This document shows, piece after piece, positions 11,781 through 24,700 of a stretch of DNA of 64,000 bases. The notes under the pieces were generated by a model, which was given only the letters and a program-made list of their open reading frames with translations, made no database searches and was not told the DNA's origin. This DNA is from Siphonodentalium dalli. Its lineage: Eukaryota > Mollusca > Scaphopoda > Gadilida > Siphonodentaliidae. Within the stretch, counting starts at the first letter, position 1; every line of letters begins with the position of its first letter. A program made the position numbers and the translations under genes. Where the stretch lies: positions 22,570,991-22,634,990 of the forward strand of contig CP136061.1 in the NCBI GenBank assembly GCA_032622095.1, written 5' to 3'.

Positions 11781-12146
11781 GTAATATGATCGTTTCTATG
11801 TAATTTACTACTTCCTTAATGCAAATTTGTGTTTTATAGTATTCGACTGAATTTCATTCATTATTGATTGGGATTCAGCATATGTAGATAACTATTATTT
11901 ATATGATCTTCTCGGTGACCATCTATTGTTGGGACTCACTCGAATGTGAACATCGCTTTTTCTAACCGTCATATTTTAACAACTATAAGTTGTTTGATGA
12001 AAGTCTGATTATGACAGAAAGAAGGTATTAGCGTTTTGTGAAAACTAAACATACTTTTGACATATCACTGCTGAGTTCACTAAGTTGATAGATTTGTTGA
12101 TCTGGTTTGTTATCGTGGTGATTTTATGATAGTTCAGATCCCTTAA
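11781..12146. other. No recognisable feature
   Basis: Nothing supported between the tandem array and the MITE at 12147. Confidence 0.4.
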
Positions 12147-12579
12147 TTAACCCTTTACCCAACAAACCGGCCAAAAACGCCCAAATAAAGCTTCAACAGT
12201 CTAAAATATCTTGGGTCTGTCTCAATAAAACCATATAAATATGGATATCATTGGAACCGGCTCATTGACCACATTGTGATGGTTACAGTTATGCCCTGTG
12301 CCAATGCATTCTCTTATATATGCGAGTCGACCATAGGTCGCCTCGCATATATAAGAGAATGCATTGGCCTAAAAAAAATCTTTTTTTAACACTTTTTACC
12401 ATTTTTCCTTACATTCTTTAACAATTTTATAATTTGTTTCTACATTCTTTGACAATTTTATTATTTTTAATATGTGTTAAGCCAATGCATTCTCTTATAT
12501 ATGCGAGGCGACCTATGGTCGACTCGCATACATAAGAGAATGCATTGGCACAGGGACGTTCTGTTGGGTAAAGGGTTAA
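12147..12579. mobile_element. TTAA/CCCTTTACCC MITE with palindrome pair (copy B)
   Basis: The ends are TTAACCCTTTACCCAACAAA and its counterpart TGTTGGGTAAAGGGTTAA, with TTAA at both termini. The ends and target site resemble piggyBac-type elements. The interior has a unique left arm of about 145 bp and then two 69-bp palindromes (about 12299-12368 and 12480-12549) separated by AT-rich sequence. It is non-coding and shares its core with the copies at 1137, 22694 and 47978. Confidence 0.88.
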
Positions 12580-12651
12580 ATACTCATTTGCCATTTTTGG
12601 GGTCAAATTTAGCAAGCGGCACCGCGAACTCTGGATGTATAGTTATATGGA

Positions 12652-13018
12652 AGTGGTAGCCCAGTGGTTAGAGTGTCGGATTCGTAATGGTGTTATCGCA
12701 CCGACATGAGTTCGCGTCCCGCCGGTGGACTATCGTCTCCATAATAGTGGCTTGGCCGGATTAAGCGGTGAGTGTGCTATATATAGCCACACGCTGTTTC
12801 AAATCTCGCCCCATGTTACTTGTACTGTGCTCGCTTCGTGGTACCTAGGCGAGAAATATGGACCTGGTTGTTGGGTATTTGTAAGCCGCTCTTGTGAAGC
12901 GCCCATAAAAATACATGGCTGCATGCAGAAGAATCGGCATTACTCAACAGCTGTGCAGCGCTTATATAATATATCGGGGATAGGCGCTATATAAGTACGA
13001 TTATTATAATTATTATAG
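12652..13018 (+). mobile_element. tRNA-derived SINE
   Basis: The head has a Pol III A-box-like sequence (tggtagcccagtggttag, 12654-12671) and a B-box-like sequence (gagttcgcgtccc, 12708-12720) at tRNA-like spacing. The body of roughly 280 bp ends in 'taggcgctatataagtacga' followed by a ttattataattatta tail. This layout matches tRNA-headed SINEs. No clean flanking direct repeat was seen. Confidence 0.7.
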
Positions 13019-13350
13019 TATTCGACACAGTGTGCACGGTTCAAATCACTCTAATTGCAATTTTAAACTATAGGGCCCAGGCCAATTTTGAGTAGTATGA
13101 AAATTATGGTTATTGGGTGTCTATAAATGATATTGTTCTAATGGGATCGACTGATCAAAAGTTTCAGGGCTGCGATAATCCGTAAATTTGGTTTAACTGA
13201 TTAAACATATGTTTGTTCCCTAGTTAGAATATAGGCGGACTTCTAGGGATGAGATGTATTATTTCTGACGATGCCAAAAGTTATTATGTACATTAATATG
13301 TAGCGTATTCATTTCTGTTTTAATGAGTGCGGGCGAATTTAAATTTAAAG
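13019..13350. other. No recognisable feature
   Basis: No supported gene or repeat. Confidence 0.4.
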
Positions 13351-13740
13351 TCGTGTTGAGCCAATGATTTTGAAGTCGTGTTGAACCAATCATTTTGAAG
13401 TCGTGTTGAGGCAAGCATTTTTAAGTAGAGCTAATCATTTTGAAATCTTGTTGAGCCAATCATTTTGATGTCGTGTTGAACCAACCATTTTTGAAGTATT
13501 ATTGAGCCAATTATTTTGAAGTAGTGCTGAGCCAATCAGTTTGAATTATTATTGAGCCAATTATTTTGAAGTAGTGCTGAGCCAATAAGTTTGAAGTACT
13601 AGTAGGGTTAAACCAATTATTTTGAAGTAGTGTTGCACCAATCATGTTGAAGTAGTGTTGAGTTTGAAGTAGTTTTGAGCCAATCGTGTTGAAGTTGTGT
13701 TGAGCCAATCATTTTGAAGTAGTGTGGATCCAATCATTTT
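13351..13740. repeat. Degenerate tandem repeat, about 25 bp
   Basis: The core 'gttgagccaatcattttgaa' preceded by gtagt/gtcgt is reiterated about 15 times with length variation. Minus-strand frames through it are repeat translation only. Confidence 0.9.
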
Positions 13741-14261
13741 CTGGTATACTTAGATTTTACCATTATACTGATATGTTCTCCGCGATAAGAAGTGCATGTA
13801 GGTGTATTGGAAACAAACTTTAATCCCACGTGGAGGCAGGCCGCTTAAAATATTAAATATTCTTTAAATCAAAGTAAATAAAGTTATTGGTACCTAAAGG
13901 GACAAAACATTACTTATATTCGACATCTTAAATGTACTAAAATCCATTATTTTATTGGTATTCTCTAAATAAATGTTCAGATTTGACATACAATGAAGAC
14001 GATGATGATGGGGGGAATTTCCGATTTTCACCGGATAGATCCATAGAAATGCTTTGTTGAAAATATCTTGCAATTGTTGCCAGGTTGTATGGAAAACGGG
14101 CGTCTGAATCAAGGGGAATAATTGTGGCCGCCCTGCCACAAATGGACTATACCCAGCTTCCGTAGAGCGTGTTTCGAGTTTGATCGCGTTGGCTACCCGA
14201 GACACAAATTGGACACCACGTTACTTTAAACAGGAATTCGATCTTGTCAGAATGGTAGTCA
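13741..14261. other. No supportable gene
   Basis: A minus-strand frame of 103 codons at 13894-14205 has no recognisable domain or splice context and is not called. Confidence 0.4.
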
Positions 14262-14486
14262 CACTGCGACAGGGACCTGTCTAGAGGGCGACTTGTGAGA
14301 CAGGGACCAGCCTAGAGGGCGACTAGGAAGACATGTAGAGCCCAGATGGCGACTGGGGATACATGGACCAGTCTAGAGGGGGACTAGAGGGACAGGGACA
14401 GGCCTAGAAGGCGACTAGGGAGGCAGTGACCAGCCTAGAGAGCTACTAGGAAGACAGGGACCAGCGTAGAGGGCGACTTGGGACAC
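14262..14486. repeat. Degenerate tandem repeat, about 31 bp x 7
   Basis: The motif 'gacagggaccagcctagagg' followed by gcgactagg recurs about seven times with substitutions. Confidence 0.9.
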
Positions 14487-14567
14487 GTCTGCCCCCTAAA
14501 ATGTGTCTTCTCCATATGTTTGTTCCTGGGAGAAGTGACTACATTCTCATTCTGTTTTCCCGAAAAC

Positions 14568-14709
14568 CGCACATTATCTGCTTATGATATAACTTATTTT
14601 AGGCAGAAAATCTGCTTAGAATAGCCTCATTTTGAGTCGACAATGAGCTGAAAATGAAACGTTCTGGTCACATTATCGACTGTGCGATTCTAAGCAGATA
14701 ATGTGCGGA
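14568..14709. repeat. Inverted repeat pair (18-bp arms)
   Basis: ccgcacattatctgctta at 14568-14585 and its exact reverse complement at 14692-14709. The interior holds further weak self-complementarity. Confidence 0.75.
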
Positions 14710-15679
14710 CAATGACACAAATAAGTTAACTCACGACTTTTTAGGTATGCGCTCTTTAATATGTGTTTTCACTGTGGCCCGCGCCATAAAACGAAATAAC
14801 GGATAAGACTCAAATAATCACATTATGTACCTATATCACAGTATATGCGAGGATATGTTGGTTCTCTCACATAACAGTATGCATATGTCCCAACATCATA
14901 TTTAAAGTATTTACTGATCATAATGGTGTTCTTACTCACTTTTTATAAAACGGCTCATGTGTTACATGATACTTTTTGGATCATAGAATGGTAGGTGGGC
15001 GTGAACATTGAACTTCAGACAGTCCATTTATGATTTATCCCCATTAACCAAACAATGCAAACTACTAATTCTCCCAATTTGAAACCACTGGGTTGGTCCC
15101 TGCACTGTGGTTTTGTCCTGGAGTCTATTGCATCAGACTGTAGTCAGGCCCTTCAATGCAGGGTAAATAATCCATACATTATTACTGGTTGAATAATATA
15201 ACCCGCGCTCGTCACCTAGAATGTGTATGGCGTGTTTCCAGACTTGCGCATCGGGCCAAACCCACTCTAGAAATTTATCAAGGCTATATCTATTTAGGCA
15301 TTGTTTTATCATGTGATGATACCTATACACTCGGCGATCTCCCTGCCATGTTCTTTTAAAAAGGTCAGGGTGTAAGTGAATGTGCTTCTATCACTATTCG
15401 CCCGTAACACGTACCAGATGACATACATATACATGGGTGTGTATGCGTCATGGTCGACATATGGTCGTTGAACCCCGTTCACATTTAACATCTAATGTAA
15501 GTTTGGCTGTCAGACAATTCCTATACTAACTCCCACATATTGTTCACGTTACCTCGTAGTTTTCATTGTTTGGATAACCGTTATTTCTTGTGTAACCATG
15601 ACTACATGAATAGGTCCGTTCCTTTGTCACGAGTTTGGTCCCATTCTCTTAGCCTTTGCTGTGTGGTTCGGTCGGCGTC
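14710..15679. other. Upstream region of the four-exon gene
   Basis: No promoter element could be assigned. The stretch near 14750-14815 ('cactgtggcccgcgccat') is shared with 35050-35080, so part of it is repeat-derived. Two short overlapping minus-strand frames at 15133-15491 are not recognisable. Confidence 0.4.
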
Positions 15680-15725
15680 ATGGATTCTAAGCTAACATTT
15701 TTGGCTATTTCCTGTCTGATGATAT
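15680..15725 (+). CDS. Exon 1 (signal peptide)
   Basis: ATG at 15680 encodes MDSKLTFLAISCLMI plus one base of the next codon, then donor gtaagtacg at 15726. The phase-1 end joins GG of exon 2 to give Trp16. The paralogous exon at 50009 has the same 15 codons plus one base and the same MDSKL start, which supports both the start codon and the donor. Confidence 0.82.
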
Positions 15726-18700
15726 GTAAGTACGATAATCTATCTACACACATTTCTTGGAACATTAAAAAATTCTTATATTATATTATAACATGGGTCA
15801 CACGAATAAATTTGGGCAAATCATAGCGCTTCTGAAAGTACTTAAAATATTTTTCTTTCAAACTACCATACGTAAAATCAGGCTGATATATGGATATTCA
15901 GTTAAAACAAATCGCATCGTTTTGTATTTTTTGTTTTCAAAGTGTCGGGATGTTATAATCAACCAGGTGTTTCACTGACTAGTCATGCAGCAATGTGTTA
16001 CTCTTACTTACCAATACATAGAGAAGGTAACAAAGATATGTTTGCGAGTACATTAAATCATCATCTCTCTAAAAATATCATTTCTAAAAACAATCTCATT
16101 AACCCTTCCATGACTGGATCTTCCAGAAATGTTTCGAAAACCCCGCGCCAATGTATTTTCTTACATATGCGGGTTTCCCCATACGGAGCCTCGCATTTTT
16201 AAGAGAATACATTGGCCGAGTTATATTTATATTGAGCTTGTTAGCCAGTGCATTCTATTATATATTATAAGCGAATGCACTGGCACATGATCGTCGCTAA
16301 TGCTGCACCAGCGCAGCTCCCGTCGTGAACCCCATTAAAGGGTTAAAGCAGCGCGTACTGTTCGTGCATTACATTGGACACGGTAACGAATTACTAATTT
16401 TGCCGCCTTCCTTCGATCACAATAATGATAAATAATAGTAATCCTCATTAAAGGGTTAAATAATAGTAAAGCCCCGAAATACGAATACATAGAGGATCTC
16501 ACATGAGTTTCTATTTTATACGTAATTTATCAACCGAGTTCACTAAATTCGATTTGAGCCGATGTTTACCTCGGCGCTCAAATAGAATTTAGTGGACGAG
16601 GTTGATAAATTACGTATAAAATAGAACGAGTTTGAGATATCTTTTATCACATGATCAAATAAACGCGAAGCAACACGAAGTATTCATCGAAAACAACAAT
16701 CATAAACTTCAGCGATCGCAAGTCATTTAAATAATGGCGTGACGTCATCGCACCCGCTAATATTACACCTGTGTCTTACCAATAATTATGAAGCTGGTTT
16801 TGTGGGTTAATTATGTGATAAAAGGACTTTCAACACCGAAACGACGTGCCGATTTCAATGTTCAACTTTCTGCACACAAAAATGATACAAACGCTCTGTA
16901 CTTTAAAGCCACAGGGCAGTTTGCACTCCAATAATAAACTTATAATGTTTACTTTTGAATTTGTCCTGGTATCGAAATAAGTCGATAAATACCCGAACTA
17001 TCTGTCTAGTATTGTATGTCCCAGAAAGACGCATGGATGATGGAAGTAATAAAAATGCAATTTATAATGTTCACTTGTGAATTTGTCCTGGTATGGAAAT
17101 AGGTCAATAAATACCTTAGTTACCTTTCTATCATTATATGTCACAGAAAGGAGCATGGACGTAATAAAACATACAACTTCAGACACACTATACGGGCCCC
17201 GTATACAAGGCATACAACTGTGCCATATGTGTAAATCAAATTTCTCGAATCGGTAACGGAATATCAGGAAAAGGTACATCAACATTATGTAGTACCATAA
17301 ACATTATGTAGTACCATCAACATTATGTAGTACCACAAACATTTCAGAGCGACGACAGCTCTAGATTTCTTCACACGGTCCACAGTTGCAAGTTTACGCG
17401 ATCGTTGACTAAAAGCATTGAACCGGCACAACAAAAAGATCTCAAATTTATCGAAAAAATAAGCAACAACATGTACAATTTTATGATATCACTGTTGAAA
17501 CTCCGTGAAGTGTACCCATATGCTTGCGACATGTAGCAGGGTTTTGTTGTGTCAATTAGATTAGATTAGATTATTTATTAGTAATGATACAAATATCTAT
17601 ACAATTTTATACTAAAGTTGTCACATGTATACAAATTGAATGAGCAATATTATATGATTATTGATCTTTCGAGTCAGAGTATGATTTTAATCAGACTGGT
17701 TATCACAGTGGAGCATATTTCAAAGTAATTTTATTATATCTTCTCGCTATCAAGCAGGCTAGATATTCTGTGTTACCAATAGACACATCGTGTATACAGA
17801 TGTCCTGAGAAAAGTGTCGCACAAAGTACATCTCTTCGTAATTTATATTCGAACACGTAAGAAATGTCATGTTCTGGTATCAGTGTCACAGCAATTTCGT
17901 CGACTTATTTCGATACCGGGAAAATTCAACGCTAATATCGACAAAATCGTCCACAAGTATGCATTTATAACACACATGCAACGCGATAATCGACAAAACC
18001 ATCCACAAAAGTAACCATTTATAACACAGGCAACGCGAAAATCGACAAAACTATTCACAAGTAACCATTTATATCACACAGGCAACGCGAAAATCGACAA
18101 AACCACCCCAAACTAAGCATTTATGTCACACAGGCAACGCGAAAATCGACAAAATCATACACGAGTAACCATTTATATCACACAGGCAACGCGAAAATCC
18201 ACAAAACCATACACGAGTAATCATTTATATCACACAGGCAATGCGAAAATCCACAAAACCATACACGAGTAACCATTTATATCACACAGGCAACGCGAAA
18301 ATCGACAAAACCATCCACAACTAAGCATTTATGTCACACAGGCAAAGCGAAAATCAATAAACCCATCTACAACTAAGCATGTATACCACACAGGCAACGC
18401 GAAAATCGACGAAACCATCCACAAGTTACCATTTATATCAAACATGCAAAGTGAAAATCGATAAAACCATCCACAAGTAACCATTCATATCACACAGGCA
18501 AAGCGAAAATCCACAAAACCATCCACGAGTAACTATTTATATCACACAGGCAACGCGAAAATCCACAAAATCGTCCACAAATATCCATTCATATCACACA
18601 GGCAAAGCGAAAATCCACAAAACCATCCACGAGTAACTATTTATGTCACACATGCAACGCGAAAATCGACAAAACAATCCACGAGTAACCATTTATAAAT

Positions 18701-21700
18701 ATCAAACATGCAACGCGAAAATCGACAAAACCATCCACAATTAACCATTCATATCACACAGGCAAAGCGAAAATCCACGAGTAACCATTTATATCACACA
18801 TGCAACGCGAAAATCCACAAAACCATCCACATGTTATTCGTTGAAAACCATCACAAAAGATCATATATGCCGCTTGTGGGCGACGGAAGCGAACTTGGAT
18901 GATCTTTATTAGAGGCGATCATATAGGTATTTCTGCTAGGTTGACACAAACTTCCACATATGAAAGTCGATATCTGGCCATCAAAACCACATATTAATGG
19001 GCTCGTGTCCATTCTGATTAAACCACATATTAATGGGCTCATGTGTCCATTCTGATTAAACCTCATATTAATGGGCTCATGTGTCCATTCTGATTAAACC
19101 TCATATTAATGGGCTCATGTGTCCATTCTGAGTAAACCTCCTATTAATGGGCTCATGTGTCCATTCTGATTAAACCTCCTATTAATCGGCTCATGTGTCC
19201 ATTCTGATTAAACCTCCTATTAATGGGCGCATGTGTCCATTCTGATTAAACCTGCTATTAATAGGCTCATGTGTCCATTCTGATTAAACCTGCTATTAAT
19301 GGGCTCATGTGTCCATTCTGATTATACCTCCTAGTAATGGGCTCACGTGTCCATTCTAATTAAACCTCCTATTAATGGGCTCATGTGTCCATTCTGATTA
19401 AACCTGCTATTAATAGGCTCATGTGTCCATTCTGATTAAACCTGCTATTAATGGGCTCATGTGTCCATTCTGATTATACCTCCTAGTAATGGGCTCACGT
19501 GTCCATTCTAATTAAACCTCCTATTAATGGGCTCATGTGTCCATTCTGATTAAACATCCTATTAATGGGCTCATGTGTCCAGTCTGATTAAACCTCATAT
19601 TAACGGGCTCATGTGTCCATTCTGATTAAACCTGCTATTAATGGGCTCATGTGTCGATTCTGATTAAACCTGCTATTAATAGGCTCATGTGTCCATTCTG
19701 ATTAAACCTGCTATTAATGGGCTCATGTGTCCATTCTGATTATACCTCCTAGTAATGGGCTCACGTGTCCATTCTAATTAAACCTCCTATTAATGGGCTC
19801 ATGTGTCCATTCTGATTAAACATCCTATTAATGGGCCCATGTGTCCAGTCTGATTAAACCTGCTATTAATAGGCTCATGTGTCCATTCTGATTAAACCTG
19901 CTATTAATGGGCTCATGTGTCCATTCTGATTATACCTCCTAGTAATGGGCTAACGTGTCCATTCTAATTAAACCTCATATTAACGGGCTCATGTGTCCAG
20001 TCTGATTAAACCTCATATTAACGGGCTCATGTGTCCATTCTGATTAAACCTGCTATTAATGGGCTCATGTGTCCATTCTGATTAAACCTGCTATTAATAG
20101 GCTCATGTGTCCATTCTGATTAAACCTGCTATTAATGGGCTCATGTGTCCATTCTGATTATACCTCCTAGTAATGGGCTAACGTGTCCATTCTAATTAAA
20201 CCTCATATTAACGGGCTCATGTGTCCAGTCTGATTAAACCTCATATTAACGGGCTCATGTGTCCAGTCTGATTAAACCTCATATTAACGGGCCCATGTGT
20301 CCATTCTGATTAAACCTCATATTAACGGGCTCATGTGTCCATTCTGATTAAACCTCATATTAACGGGCTCATGTGTCCAGTCTGATTAAACCTCGTATTA
20401 ATGGGCCCATGTGTCCAGTCTGATTAAACCTCCTATTAATGGGCCCATGTGTCCAGTCTGATTAAACCTCATATTAATGGGCTCATGTGTCCAGTCTGAT
20501 TAAACCTCATATTAACGGGCTCATGTGTCAATTCTGATTAAACATCCTATTAATGGGTTCATGTGTCCATTCTGATTAAACCTCATATTAACGGGCTCAT
20601 GTGTCAATTCTGATTAAACCTCATATTAACGGGCCCATGTGTCCATTCTGATTAAACCTCATATTAACGGGCTCATGTGTCCATTCTGATTAAACCTCAT
20701 ATTAACGGGCTCATGTGTCCATTCTGATTAAACCTCATATTAACGGGCTCATGTGTCCATTCTGATTAAACCTCATATTAATGGGCTCATGTGTCCATTC
20801 TGATTAAACATCATATTAATGGGCCCATGTGTCCATTCTGATTAAACCTCATATTAACGGGCTCATGTGTCCATTCTGATTAAACCTCATATTAACGGGC
20901 CCATGTGTCCAGTCTGATTAAACCTCCTATTAACGGGCCCATGTGTCCAGTCTGATTAAACCTCATATTAACGGGCCCATGTGTCCAGTCTGATTAAACC
21001 TCCTATTAACGGGCCCATGTGTCCATTCTGATTAAACCTCATATTAACGGGCTCATGTGTCCATTCTGATTAAACATCCTATTAATGGGCTCATGTGTCC
21101 ATTCTGATTAAACCTGCTATTAATAGGCTCATGTGTCCATTCTGATTATACCTCCTAGTAATGGGCTCACGTGTCCATTCTAATTAAACCTCCTATTAAT
21201 GGGCTCATGTGTCCATTCTGATTAAACCTCCTATTAATGGGCCCATGTGTCCAGTCTGATTAAGCCTCATATTAACGGGCTCATGTGTCCATTCTGAGTA
21301 AACCTCATATTAACGGGCCCATGTGTCCAGTCTGATTAAACCTCATATTAACGGGCCCATGTGTCCAGTCTGATTAAACCTCATATTATCGGGCCCATGT
21401 GTCCAGTCTGATTAAACCTCCTATTAATGGGCGCATGTGTCCAGTCTGATTAAACCTCATATTAGCGGGCTCATGTGTCCAGTCTGATTAAACCTCATAT
21501 TAACGGGCGCATGTGTCCATTCTGATTAAACCTCATATTAACGGGCTCATGTGTCCAGTCTGATTAAACATCCTATTAACGGTCTCATGTGTCAAATCTC
21601 ATTATGTTGTGAGATTAGAAAACGTACTGATTGTGGTTTTATTATTTCAAATCGGACGGCATCATTAAGCATAATAGGCGATAGTCAATCCGACCCTTAT

Positions 21701-24700
21701 TTCGTTATATAAACTCATTCCATACTACCGGTAATCAACGACCGTTGTTTAACAGAAATAACGCCAGGTCCACTGAAATGTATTGTTGTGCGGAAACGTG
21801 ACCTTCAGTTTGACATCTGGCTTGTCGTCTGTTTACATTCCGGAAAGCGATATTTGTGGATATTGTTGATTTAGTTTGAACACAAATTTCATTAAAATTA
21901 AGTCATCAAAGCGTGTTTGGAACAATAAATAAATCCCCAAATGAGTCCCCAGTTTATAGCGAGATTTACAAACTCGTCCAGTAAATTAGGTCTGGACCCA
22001 GCTGCTCGGCCCAGACCGAATTTACTGGACTCGTTTTGTGAATTTCGCTATAAACTGGGGACTCTTTGGAGAACCTCTATATATGTGTAATATTTTGACT
22101 TATTTATATTCAACAGGGGTAACCGTGAATGCAGAATGTGATATACAAAGATACGATCAGAATAGATTGCCATGCCACAACCTATACAAAGAAGAAGACT
22201 GCGAGTAAGTATAGATATGACAAACGTATATTACCATGCCACAACCTATACAAAGAAGAAGACTGCGAGTAAGTATATATAGATACGACAAACATATATT
22301 ACCATGTCACAACATATGCAAAGCAGAAACCTGTGAGTAAGTATATGTAAAACCAGCTTAGATTGCCAAGTCTAAACATCTACAAAGCAGACGACTGCGA
22401 GTAAGTATAGATACAACCAAAATATACTGTCATGTCACAACCTTTACAAATCAGAAGTGTAAGTTTTGCTATCCCCATAATAGATTGCCATGCCACAACC
22501 TAGCAGAAGACTGCGAGTAGACCAGAACACCGGAGTTATTCGCTAAATGGAGATTTTTGGTTATACGGACATGGCTCATTCAAGCTTCCAAATGTTGTCT
22601 CCATAATTTGGAATGAGGTATAAGATAGGTTGACAACTACACGAAATATTGATATACCGGCTTCATATGATATACCGGCTTCATATGCTCTGAAAAACAC
22701 TGCCCTGTGCCAATGCATTCTCTTATATATGCGAGTCGACCATAGGTCGCCTCGCATATATAAGAGAATGCATTGGCTTAACACATTAAAAATTATAAAA
22801 TTGTTAAAGAATGTAAGAAAAAATGGTAAAAAGTGTTAAAAAAAGAGTTTTTTTAGGCCAATGCATTCTCTTATATATGCGAGGCGACCTATGGTCGACT
22901 CGCATATATAAGAGAATGCACTGGCACAGGGCATAACTGTAACTATCACAATGTGGTCAAGGAGCCGGTTCCAATGATATCCATATTTGTATGGTTCTAT
23001 TGAGACAGACCGAAGATATTTTAGGCTGTTGAAGCTTTATTTGGCCGGTTTTGGCCGATTTGTTGGGTAAAGGGTTAACAGCCTGGCTGGCTGTTGTTTG
23101 TTTGTCTCCCAAATACAATGTTCAGAGTTGTAATTTTTTATTACCTCAATGCGTCTTTCTGCATGTGACATATAATCTCCGTCGAAAAGTAGTTCGAGAA
23201 TTTATCAACTTATATCGATACTGGGCAAATTCAAAAGCGAGTATTATTAGGTGTAGTTTGGCGCGCAAACCGCCAGATGGATTTGTTGATTAGTTTGGTC
23301 TATCTTCGTTTAGCTTCTATGATAATGAATGTATGCCCTCACTACAGTCTAAACGTACACACTGTCATGAACTCGAACTTGTATGATTTTCTGTGATTTG
23401 TGTGTGAGCCGATGTCGTAATAAACATTGAATTACTTCCCAGGAGATATTCCATATTGTAAGCGACGCAAAGCAAAGTCGCCCACAAAGTCACTCATATC
23501 GTGAAATTTCGAGTTGAGACATTCACCTACATTGAAGTACGTTATTAAGGAACATATAACAGCTATAATAAATATATTCCCAGCTTCATTTACAGGTTTT
23601 GTACTGGCGTTAGCCAGAGTAGAGATTCATGGCATGATCTAGTTCGTATACTGCCAGCAGCGATGCATATGAACGGTATAAGAATTCATTCGAAGATGCT
23701 CAGCTAATAAGATCAACACAAACTAATTTGTTGAAAAGTGTTGAACATCAATGAGAATGGGCAGGTCATGCGCACGGGTGGAGATATAAAACAATATGTG
23801 ATCCTCCGTAGGATATGGTATCATGTAATATGTGATCCTCGTCGCAGGAGTCACTCGTGGCTCAGTGAAGGTAGGATCATACATGTATATAAAAATGAGA
23901 GGATATGGTGATCCCATGAAAAGGGGATCACCATATCCTCTCATTTTGATATGTGATCCTAAAATAAGAAAATATTTTTATTAACTAAATAACGGAGATA
24001 TTTGAAGTGTTTTTGACGAAATAACGGAAATATTTGAAGAAGTGTTTTAAAGGTTCGTTTAATAACAGGAAATAGTACCAGGTGACCTTTGAGTTCCGGT
24101 TTGTCGTCTGTTTACATTTCGTGCGATACGTCTCAAAATACTATGGTCTCCAATATTTTTCCAACAAACTATAATGAATGAAGAGTTTGAAAAGTTGTGT
24201 CATTAAATATACGCCATTAAATACGCCAAAGAGTCTTTATTTATCTGGGGACTATGTCTTTACGCGGCCAATATAACGCATAGTTACGTGAAACGTCATC
24301 GCATGCCTTATAGAATCCGATGTTAGTTTCGCGTCCCATTTGTTTATTTAAGTAAGTCTTGTCGAGGTTTTCTATCATGTAATAAATGGAATCTACAACG
24401 ATTCCCCAGTTTATAGCGAAATTTACAAATATCGTCCAGTAAATTAAGTCTGGACATCGCCAAAGTCTCGGTCCAAACCTAATTTACCTGACTCGTTTCG
24501 TAAATTCCGCTATAAACTGGGGACTCGTTGTAGATCCTCAATATATAATCTTCAGTTTTCTCCATGTTTTATTTTCAAAAATTATCTTTAAGTTATCACA
24601 GGGTAAAGGAATAGCCGTCCATTAGACGAGGTGTCCACACACGTCAACACCAGTGAATAATCATTCACAATGGATTTTATTATAATTCGTTTCATATTAC

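Noticed and set aside
12654..12725. Stand-alone tRNA gene
   Set aside because: A- and B-box-like words are present but a cloverleaf is not convincing, and a SINE body and tail follow directly.
13894..14205. 103-codon minus-strand frame
   Set aside because: No domain, splice sites or repeat conservation.
15133..15491. Two overlapping minus-strand frames as a frameshifted gene
   Set aside because: No family resemblance could be named and the lengths are within chance expectation.
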